Source: Chlorobium sp. (GTDB lineage: Bacteria > Bacteroidota > Chlorobiia > Chlorobiales > Chlorobiaceae). Taken from it: a stretch of 14,636 nucleotides of DNA. Position 1 is the stretch's first letter. Every line of letters starts with the position of its first letter. Positions 6,427 through 11,548 of this stretch are shown here, piece after piece. The notes under the pieces were generated by a model. The model was not told where the DNA came from. It saw only the letters and a list, made by a program, of their open reading frames with translations, and did not search any database. The stretch spans positions 1 through 14,636 of the forward strand of contig JANQHB010000035.1 of NCBI GenBank assembly GCA_028277225.1, in the 5' to 3' direction. Made by a program: the position numbers and the translations under genes.

Positions 6427-6919
6427 GGTAGTGTTTTCGTAAGAACCGGACGATTCCGAATAAAAATATGATGATCGCAAATCCTGCAGCTATTTTTCCA
6501 GAAGAGATCCTGCCTGAATGCCCGGGATGTTCATGAGCCTTTTCTTCAGGTGCGCCGGTTCCTGTCCATGACCAGCTTGTGCGGTGTCCATGTCCGTCAA
6601 GGGCAACAACCGTGAACGGAGTTCTGTTCTCAAGGTGAAACGAAAAGGCTCCTTCATCGGATGTTGTCGTGGTGGCAAGAAGAGAGTCTGTTTTCAGGTT
6701 ATAACGTTTGACCGTGCAATTTCGGACTGGATTTCCCGGTGAATACATGACTTTTCCAAGAAGGAGCGAGTTCTCAAACCAGCAGTCAAGAATCATGTTG
6801 TGAGCCTGAACAACAGTGCTTGAGAAGAGGAGGGTGACGAGCATCAGCCAACTGACCAGGATCTTTTTTGGGGTATGCAGCATGGCTGTTTCTGATCGGT
6901 TGATATTCTTTTTCATCAT
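6416..6919 (-). CDS. nikL: NikL-like periplasmic/membrane accessory subunit of the nickel ECF transporter
   Basis: A 167-residue protein with a signal peptide (hydrophobic 20-34, likely cleavage after VQA at 39), a periplasmic beta-rich domain (about 40-118), a His-rich linker and one C-terminal membrane helix (143-160) followed by basic RFLRKHYH. The domain has the carboxypeptidase-regulatory/DUF4198-like pattern GNPVRNCTVKRYNL...TTSDEGAFSFHL and ends in GHGHRTSW, the hallmark block of NikL-type accessory proteins. These stand in for CbiN/NikN in nickel ECF systems. Predicted cleavage would leave His40 at the mature N-terminus (HNMILDCW). A second His cluster AHEHPGH is at 128-134. The start overlaps the nikM stop as ATGA; Met2 and Met13 are alternative starts. 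Function by family: needed with NikM for Ni2+ capture. Assignment is from pattern memory, not a search. Confidence 0.72.
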   Translation of the reverse strand: MMKKNINRSETAMLHTPKKILVSWLMLVTLLFSSTVVQAHNMILDCWFENSLLLGKVMYSPGNPVRNCTVKRYNLKTDSLLATTTTSDEGAFSFHLENRTPFTVVALDGHGHRTSWSWTGTGAPEEKAHEHPGHSGRISSGKIAAGFAIIIFLFGIVRFLRKHYHES

Positions 6920-7509
6920 GTCAGCAGTTCCGGTTTGATGTTTCGGATAAACTGAATCGCGATCGCCGTGACCAGTCCGTCGATGAGCATTAGCGGGACG
7001 TTCGAAAAAAAAATGAGTTTTGCTGCAGGTAAAAATGCATTTCCGGCAGTTGCGAGAGAAAGGCTCAGAAGCAAGGCACTAAAGAAAACAGAAGAAAAAC
7101 CGGCAAGAAAACCGACTGGAAAAATCGGAACATTATTTCGAGCCAGCAGCGGTGAGAAGATCAGGTGGCTGAACAATGCCGGGAGTGCCATGATCAATAT
7201 ATTGACGCCCAGGGTTGTGACTCCTCCGAACTGGAAGAGAAGTGCTTGCAGAAGCAGAGCTATGCCGATGGCGATAAAGCAGTTCCAGCCTGTCAGGAGG
7301 CCGATAAAACCGTTCAGTACAAGGTGAAGGTTTGAGGGGCCTATCGGAATATGAATGAAAGAGGCAATAAAAAATGCCGAGGACAGCATGGCTGTTCTGA
7401 CAAGTTGTCTGTCTGTCAGTTTTGATAAGCCGATCCCGATCCCGAGAGCAGATGCAGCGTAGCCTGTAACAAGGGTGGCTGGAGGGAGAACACCTTCTGA
7501 AATATGCAT
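6916..7509 (-). CDS. nikM: ECF nickel/cobalt transporter substrate-binding membrane protein (CbiM/NikM, S component)
   Basis: A 197-residue integral membrane protein with about six to seven hydrophobic helices. It opens with MHISEGVL, the invariant start of CbiM/NikM proteins, in which the N-terminal amino group and His2 help bind the metal. The second conserved block IHIPIGPSNLHLVLNGFIGLLTGW (52-75) carries His53 and His62. The protein provides the metal site and translocation path of the importer. It has no fused NikN domain; the adjacent NikL-like gene probably supplies that role. Start: AAGGTAAGTAAC precedes the ATG, a fair ribosome site. It follows nikR by 33 bp and its stop overlaps the nikL start. 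CbiM and NikM are hard to tell apart by sequence, so nickel is inferred from context. Confidence 0.93.
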   Translation of the reverse strand: MHISEGVLPPATLVTGYAASALGIGIGLSKLTDRQLVRTAMLSSAFFIASFIHIPIGPSNLHLVLNGFIGLLTGWNCFIAIGIALLLQALLFQFGGVTTLGVNILIMALPALFSHLIFSPLLARNNVPIFPVGFLAGFSSVFFSALLLSLSLATAGNAFLPAAKLIFFSNVPLMLIDGLVTAIAIQFIRNIKPELLT

Positions 7510-7542
7510 GTTACTTACCTTACTGGTTATGTTTGGATGGTT

Positions 7543-7941
7543 TTATTCCTCAAGAACACTCATCATGAGTTCGCCGTGGATGATGCCCTTGAGCGCGATG
7601 AGTTTGTCCGAGAGTTCACGTAACTGGTCGGCTGAACCCTTGAGTGTTATGGTTTCCATGCAGTTACTGTGATCGAGATGGACGTGCTGGGTGCAGAGAA
7701 CCAGGTGGTGGTAATCATGCTGGATAGAGGTGAGCCGGTTCTGGAGTTCAGGCCTGTGATGATCGTAGACAAGAACGAGGCAGCCGCTGACGTTCCGATC
7801 GGTCTTCCACTGTTCCTCGGCCAGGTACTTTCGTATAAGAAATCGTATCGCCTGCGAACGGTTTGGAAACGAGTGCCGTTTGATCAGGCCGTCAAGCTTG
7901 GCAAGAAGGTCGTCTTCAAGAGAGACGCCAAATCGTTTCAT
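7543..7941 (-). CDS. nikR: nickel-responsive transcriptional regulator NikR
   Basis: A 132-residue ribbon-helix-helix repressor with a C-terminal ACT-like metal-binding domain; E. coli NikR has 133. The N-terminal DNA-binding part is KRFGVSLEDDLLAKLDGLI...FPNRSQAIRFLIRKYL (2-40). The four square-planar nickel ligands are all present: His75 (SIQHDYHH), His86 and His88 (QHVHLDH) and Cys94 (SNCMET), matching H76, H87, H89 and C95 of the E. coli protein. The tail GIIHGELMMSVLEE also fits. With nickel bound the family represses nickel uptake genes. As the first gene of the cluster it probably controls itself and nikMLQO through the dyad at 7960-7987. A weak GAGAAGAG ribosome site precedes the ATG. 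Confidence 0.96.
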   Translation of the reverse strand: MKRFGVSLEDDLLAKLDGLIKRHSFPNRSQAIRFLIRKYLAEEQWKTDRNVSGCLVLVYDHHRPELQNRLTSIQHDYHHLVLCTQHVHLDHSNCMETITLKGSADQLRELSDKLIALKGIIHGELMMSVLEE

Positions 7942-7959
7942 AGTGCTGCTCTTCTCTAT

Positions 7960-7987
7960 TGTTACATGATGTATAGAGAAGGTAACA
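7960..7987 (-). promoter_or_regulatory. candidate NikR operator
   Basis: TGTTAC (7960-7965) and GTAACA (7982-7987) form a perfect 6-bp dyad separated by 16 nt. The 6-16-6 layout equals that of the E. coli site GTATGA-N16-TCATAC, and GTGTTAC/GTAACAC-type half-sites have been predicted for NikR outside the enterobacteria. On the minus strand the dyad ends about 19 bp before the nikR start codon and encloses the -10-like TATACA. Confidence 0.7.
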
Positions 7988-8012
7988 CTTATTTCCGGAT
8001 CGTGCTACTTGT

Positions 8013-8026
8013 GTAACAATTGTTAC
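8013..8026. promoter_or_regulatory. perfect 14-bp palindrome upstream of nikR
   Basis: GTAACAATTGTTAC reads the same on both strands and carries the same GTAAC/GTTAC half-sites as the NikR dyad, in opposite order. Its centre is 46 bp from that of the dyad. It may be a second regulator site or an upstream promoter element. Confidence 0.45.
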
Positions 8027-8040
8027 TGTTTTGTGCAAAA

Positions 8041-8064
8041 GAAAACGGGCGGTTGCCCGTTTTC
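8041..8064 (-). terminator. intrinsic terminator of the porin gene / amtB operon
   Basis: GAAAACGGGC and GCCCGTTTTC form a perfect 10-bp stem with a 4-nt loop. On the minus strand the stem ends in TTTTC followed by TTTT (8037-8040 complement), giving a U-rich tail. It lies about 95 bp past the porin stop and before the nikR control region. Confidence 0.75.
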
Positions 8065-8157
8065 CCTGTCAACGATAGCCTGTCTGATCCTGTAGTGCAC
8101 CATATGCGCAACACAAACGGAGAAACAATGAAAGGCTCAGACAGATCGTTTCTTACA

Positions 8158-8826
8158 TCAGGGCTCCAGCGTCACGCCGAGAACGACCCAGGAAGTTTCC
8201 AGGTCCGGGTTGACGATATAGGAAGCCGAGAAGATGTCTTTCGAAGCCGAGATACCGACGTTGACGATATCGAAGTCTCCCATAGCGTTACTTCCGTTCG
8301 TGTACGCACCGTCTCCACCGCCGACAAAGAGAGAGGCACTGTAGTCATCTTTGTCATAGAAGGCATAGCCGGCTTCGACATAGACCGAGTTGTCATCGTC
8401 GCCGCTGACATTGACTGCTCCGAACAGGCTGAAATTCTCATAATCAAGTCCTGCCAGGAGTTCGATCGTGTGAGCGCCGTCATCGCTGTAGTCGAAATAA
8501 TCATCAAAACTACCGGTCGGGAAGAAGTAGTCTGTTACAGTAAAGCTGAAATACTCACCCAGTGGTATGGTAAGATACAGGTCTGCCTCGCTTGCGTCAT
8601 CATCACTGAGATCGTAGGATCCCCATGCGCCGACTTCGACACCGATACCCGGGAAGGTATAGCTGAGCCATGGTTGAGCAGCGATACCGTCACCGAACTG
8701 TGTGCCTCTCCAGACATACCGGCTGACAATGTCTGCTCCGACGCTGAATCCTTCAGCTTGTGCGGTCGCCGAGAACATCATTACGAGACCGACCAGGAGG
8801 GTAAAGAATTTGGATGTTTTTTTCAT
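8158..8826 (-). CDS. TorF-family (Gcw_chp-like) putative outer-membrane porin
   Basis: A 222-residue secreted protein with a typical signal peptide (MKKTSKFF, hydrophobic 9-20, likely cleavage after AQA at 24). The rest is a series of alternating, aromatic, acidic beta-strands with turns rich in Asp, Gly and Asn, as in an outer-membrane beta-barrel. SRYVWRGTQFGDG (35-47) matches the opening block of the TorF/Gcw_chp family. The last strand ends VVLGVTLEP, without the usual terminal Phe. I chose the ATG at 8826 because AAAAGGAAAGTATTACA before it is a good ribosome site; the ATG at 8847 would place that site inside the gene. It lies downstream of glnB in the same direction, behind a hairpin, suggesting linkage to ammonium uptake. 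The substrate is unknown. Confidence 0.78.
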   Translation of the reverse strand: MKKTSKFFTLLVGLVMMFSATAQAEGFSVGADIVSRYVWRGTQFGDGIAAQPWLSYTFPGIGVEVGAWGSYDLSDDDASEADLYLTIPLGEYFSFTVTDYFFPTGSFDDYFDYSDDGAHTIELLAGLDYENFSLFGAVNVSGDDDNSVYVEAGYAFYDKDDYSASLFVGGGDGAYTNGSNAMGDFDIVNVGISASKDIFSASYIVNPDLETSWVVLGVTLEP

Positions 8827-8878
8827 TGTAATACTTTCCTTTTTCATTTGTTGATTAAGTGTTGCTGTGTGGTGTATC

Positions 8879-8909
8879 CCGGGAGACTGTCTGGATTGAA
8901 GTCTCCCGG
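8879..8909 (-). terminator. stem-loop between glnB and the porin gene
   Basis: A perfect 10-bp stem CCGGGAGACT/AGTCTCCCGG (8879-8888 with 8900-8909) has an 11-nt loop and starts about 10 bp after the glnB stop. With no T-run it may be a partial terminator or an RNA-end stabiliser that sets different levels of amtB-glnB and porin mRNA. Confidence 0.55.
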
Positions 8910-8919
8910 AAACTCTGAA

Positions 8920-9261
8920 TTAACCGATAGCATCGTTGCCTGTTTCTTCAGTACGTATCCTGATGCATTTCGGCAAGTCGAAGACGAAAATCTTGCCGTC
9001 TCCGATTTCTCCTGTTTTGGCTCCCTTGATGATCGCGTCGACCGTTTTCTTTTCGAATTCGTCATTGACGCCGATCTCGAGTTTGATTTTCTTGAGGAGA
9101 TTGATCTCGTTGGGAACCCCTCGGTAAACCTCGGTGTATCCGCCCTGCGCGCCGCAGCCCAGGACATTGGTCACCGTCATTTTGAAGATCTCTGCTTCAG
9201 CAAGCGCCGCTTTAACATCGGGCAGCTTGTGAGGCTGGATCATTGCTACGATATATTTCAT
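8920..9261 (-). CDS. glnB: nitrogen regulatory protein P-II (GlnB/GlnK family)
   Basis: A 113-residue trimeric signal protein that senses ATP/ADP and 2-oxoglutarate, and usually gates the Amt channel when encoded beside it. It aligns without gaps to E. coli GlnB. Conserved are Gly37, Gln39 and Gly41 of the T-loop base (CGAQGGYTE), Tyr46 (TEVYRG), Lys58, the B-loop TGEIGDGKIFVF (83-94) and the C-terminal CIRIRTEETG. The T-loop tip differs: canonical RGAEY51 reads RGVPN51, so the uridylylated tyrosine is absent. Position 36 is Cys. Ribosome site AAGGAGC lies nine bases before the ATG. The gene follows amtB by 22 bp, the classical amtB-glnK pairing, so a GlnK-type role in blocking AmtB is likely. 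Confidence 0.95.
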   Translation of the reverse strand: MKYIVAMIQPHKLPDVKAALAEAEIFKMTVTNVLGCGAQGGYTEVYRGVPNEINLLKKIKLEIGVNDEFEKKTVDAIIKGAKTGEIGDGKIFVFDLPKCIRIRTEETGNDAIG

Positions 9262-9283
9262 GGTTTTTGCTCCTTGTTAGGCG

Positions 9284-10609
9284 TTACTGGTTAGAGAAGA
9301 TCTGGAAACCATGGTAGGCTTCTTCTTCATGCTCTGAAATATCGAGACCTTTCATCTCATCATCTCTGGATACCCTCAAAATTCCGGCAGCCTTGAGAAT
9401 AAGGAAAAGGATCAGCATTGTCGCAAAACCCCAGAGAGGGATGGCAATCGAGCCGATGATCTGGGCGACGATAGGATGGCCGCCAAAGATTCCTGTGGCA
9501 ATACCGCCCCAGATTCCGTTGAGGCCATGGACAGGCCATGCACCGACCGGATCGTCGATCTTCATTGCGTCGAGCATCTTGACACCCAGGACCACAAGAA
9601 TACCTGCAACCACACCGATAATGATCGCTTCGTTGTGAGTAACCGAGTCACAGTTTGCGGTTATGCCTACAAGTCCGCCGAGCATGCCGTTCAGGGCCAT
9701 TGTGAGATCGGGTTTCTTGAAGAGCAGCCAGGCAGTGAGCATTGCAAGAACCGCACCGGCAGCAGCAGCAAGCATCGTGTTGGTTGCGATGACCATGACA
9801 ATGCTGGTATTGTCTGCGCCTGCTATGGCGAGCTGGCTGCCAGGGTTGAATCCGAACCACCCGATAAGGAGGATGAAGACACCCAGTGTACTCATGGCCA
9901 GGTTGTGGCCGGGCAGCGCGTTCGGCGAACCATCTGCATTGAAACGTCCGATACGTGGGCCGAGAACGATAGCTGCAGCGAGTCCGGCAAAGCCTCCAAG
10001 AGCATGGACAACAAGTGAACCGGCAAAATCGTAGAATCCGAGCTGATCCAGCCATCCGCCGCCCCATTTCCAGTAACCGCTGATCGGATAGATGATAGCA
10101 GTGATGACAGCTGAATAGATAAGGTAGGCCTCAAACTTCATACGGCCGGCGACTGCACCGGAAACGATCGTTGCTGCGGTTGCAGCAAAAGCGACCTGGA
10201 AGAGGAAGTCAACTGCAGGATGCAGATTGCCGCCGACAGCTTCCGGAGCTTCCATGCTTACGCCAAAGCCTCCAAAGCCGAACCAGCCTCCGATAATCGG
10301 ATCACCGTACATGATGCTGTATCCGATGAAATAGAACAGCAGGACGCCGAGCGAGAGGTCCATCATGTTTTTGAAAAGGATGTTTACCGTGTTTTTTGCC
10401 GAGTTCAATCCCGACTCAACCATGGCAAATCCAGCCTGCATGAACAGGACCAGGACAGCAGCGATGAAAAGAAACATGTTGTCAATGGCATAGGCGTTGG
10501 CAGCCCCGGCATCGACACTCTCCGCAGCAAGCAACGGCGGACCGGGGATGATACCCGCAGCCAGCAGTCCGCAAGAGAGCAGTCCGAGTGTTTTGGCTAA
10601 TGCTTTCAT
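9284..10609 (-). CDS. amtB: ammonium transporter (Amt/AmtB family)
   Basis: A 441-residue protein with a cleavable-looking signal segment (1-29) followed by 11 expected membrane helices; it forms trimeric ammonium channels in the inner membrane. Family landmarks: DNMFLFIAAVLVLFMQAGFAMVESG (43-67), the signature DFAGSLVVHALGG (194-206) with Asp194 and pore His202, GWFGFNPGSQL (250-260), and WPVHGLNGIWGG (358-369) with the second pore His361. Phe137 and Phe141 in FQVAFAA probably form the outer gate, by analogy with E. coli AmtB. The cytoplasmic tail ends GLDISEHEEEAYHGF. It is the first gene of amtB-glnB-porin. No Shine-Dalgarno sequence is visible before the ATG. It is divergent from the RsbW-like gene across an AT-rich spacer. 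Confidence 0.96.
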   Translation of the reverse strand: MKALAKTLGLLSCGLLAAGIIPGPPLLAAESVDAGAANAYAIDNMFLFIAAVLVLFMQAGFAMVESGLNSAKNTVNILFKNMMDLSLGVLLFYFIGYSIMYGDPIIGGWFGFGGFGVSMEAPEAVGGNLHPAVDFLFQVAFAATAATIVSGAVAGRMKFEAYLIYSAVITAIIYPISGYWKWGGGWLDQLGFYDFAGSLVVHALGGFAGLAAAIVLGPRIGRFNADGSPNALPGHNLAMSTLGVFILLIGWFGFNPGSQLAIAGADNTSIVMVIATNTMLAAAAGAVLAMLTAWLLFKKPDLTMALNGMLGGLVGITANCDSVTHNEAIIIGVVAGILVVLGVKMLDAMKIDDPVGAWPVHGLNGIWGGIATGIFGGHPIVAQIIGSIAIPLWGFATMLILFLILKAAGILRVSRDDEMKGLDISEHEEEAYHGFQIFSNQ

Positions 10610-10669
10610 TCGAGTTTGTTTTCGTTAGTGTTGGTTAATTGATTCAGGTTATTGCTTTTTCTTTCAAAA

Positions 10670-10685
10670 ATTTCTTAGAAGAAAT
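10670..10685. promoter_or_regulatory. 7-2-7 palindrome in the amtB leader
   Basis: ATTTCTT and AAGAAAT flank AG, giving a perfect dyad about 60 bp before the amtB start. It sits where transcription from the predicted promoter would begin, fitting an operator, but such AT-rich dyads also arise by chance. Confidence 0.35.
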
Positions 10686-10694
10686 CCTGTGGTC

Positions 10695-10722
10695 AATATA
10701 AAATTTTAATAAAAAAATACAA
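10695..10722 (-). promoter_or_regulatory. candidate amtB promoter
   Basis: On the minus strand TTGTAT and TATATT are 16 nt apart in a strongly AT-rich stretch, giving a leader of about 80 nt. I see no sigma-54 type GG-N10-GC element or NtrC-like site. Confidence 0.35.
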
Positions 10723-10864
10723 ATCTGTAAGAATATTTTAATTCATAATATTTTTTGCTTAAAAAAATAAGGCAGGCTCTGTATTTCTTATGTGTTGCGT
10801 CCGACCCTCTTTCGTTGTAACTTTTTACGGTCAGTTTTTACTGGTGCAACCAACTGCAAAGCTT

Positions 10865-11284
10865 ATGGCTGACTACAGGCTCGTGTTGTCGAGTACGTAT
10901 GATGAGTGCCGGCGCCTGCAGGATTTTCTGGAAGTGATGGCGGAACGCGAAGGATTCAGCAGCGGTTTTCTTCAGGAGCTGCATCTTGTCGTCAAGGAGG
11001 CATTTGTCAATGCGGTAAGGCATGGCAACCGGGGGAACAGGGAAAAAAATGTCTGTCTTTCTCTGGAGTCTTTTTCCAGTGATCTGTCCAGAGAATTGTT
11101 GATAGATATATCGGATTGCGGCAGCGGTTTTGCCATTCACGATGTTGATGATCCACGAGACCCCGATCATGTCATGAAGTCGTCAGGCCGCGGGATTTTT
11201 CTTATACGAAGCTATGCGGAAATTCTCGATCAACAGTCTGACGAGAATGGGTGCAGCCTCAGACTGCGGATGAGGCCGTATTGA
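10865..11284 (+). CDS. RsbW-like anti-sigma factor / serine kinase (HATPase_c_2)
   Basis: A 139-residue protein made of a single GHKL ATPase domain. N box ELHLVVKEAFVNAVRHGN (38-55) has Glu45 and Asn49; the G1 box is DCGSGF (84-89); the G2 box is SSGRGIFLIRSYAE (106-119). This is the minimal architecture of RsbW/SpoIIAB/BtrW-type kinases, which bind a sigma factor or phosphorylate an STAS-domain antagonist. No sigma factor, STAS protein or PP2C phosphatase lies nearby, so its partner is encoded elsewhere. The ATG at 10865 gives a product starting MADYRLVLSST, as usual in this family; the frame also opens at an ATG at 10790, adding 25 residues that look non-homologous. Neither start has a clear ribosome site. 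It is divergent from amtB. Confidence 0.85.
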   Translation: MADYRLVLSSTYDECRRLQDFLEVMAEREGFSSGFLQELHLVVKEAFVNAVRHGNRGNREKNVCLSLESFSSDLSRELLIDISDCGSGFAIHDVDDPRDPDHVMKSSGRGIFLIRSYAEILDQQSDENGCSLRLRMRPY

Positions 11285-11295
11285 TTGATAAGGAG

Positions 11296-11437
11296 TGACA
11301 AGTGACAAGTGACGAGTGACAAGAGGGAGAAGACGTGAATGGTGAATCGTGAATGGTAAATGGTAAATAGTGATTAGTAAATCGTGAATGGTTAAGAAAG
11401 GAGACAGCGGGATAGAAAGTCAAAGGGCAAAAGGCAA
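11296..11437. repeat. degenerate heptamer arrays after the RsbW-like gene
   Basis: Four units (11296-11323): TGACAAG, TGACAAG, TGACGAG, TGACAAG. After 12 nt, eight uninterrupted units (11336-11391): TGAATGG, TGAATCG, TGAATGG, TAAATGG, TAAATAG, TGATTAG, TAAATCG, TGAATGG. Further on, three units AAGTCAA, AGGGCAA, AAGGCAA (11417-11437). All have a 7-nt period. Unit types resemble those at 4828-4855 (TGAATAG, TGATTCG, TAAATGG). No gene is apparent in this 264-bp gap. Confidence 0.8.
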
Positions 11438-11472
11438 GAAGAAGAGCAGGCAGACAAGACTTTGGCAGGTTT

Positions 11473-11502
11473 GTAGGGGCGAAAAATATTTCGCCCGTTT
11501 TT
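11473..11502. repeat. GTAGGGGCG-type palindromic element, copy 2; possible terminator
   Basis: The arms GGGCGAAA (11477-11484) and TTTCGCCC (11489-11496) pair perfectly around AATA, followed by G and five T. It shares its outer bases GTAGGGGCG...CGCCCGT with the element at 4905-4933. On the plus strand it would act as an intrinsic terminator for the RsbW-like gene. Confidence 0.7.
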
Positions 11503-11519
11503 CAAGGCATCAAGCACCT

Positions 11520-11543
11520 CAACAGTTCAACAACTCAACAGTT
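11520..11543. repeat. three octamers directly upstream of pgi
   Basis: CAACAGTT, CAACAACT, CAACAGTT run in tandem and end six bases before the pgi ATG, merging with a T7 run. They occupy the place of the ribosome site, and no Shine-Dalgarno sequence is present. Confidence 0.5.
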
Positions 11544-11548
11544 TTTTT

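Noticed and set aside
7942..8157. Cobalamin riboswitch before the metal transporter
   Set aside because: No B12-box-like sequence or room for such a structured leader; the short region holds protein-binding type dyads and a terminator for the opposite side.
8020..9294. 424-codon open frame on the plus strand
   Set aside because: It runs antisense through the porin and P-II genes, both clearly coding on the minus strand with recognised motifs; codon structure of those genes creates the open antisense frame.
9476..10034. Long plus-strand frames over amtB
   Set aside because: Antisense to an unmistakable Amt transporter; the products are low in hydrophobic order and match no family.
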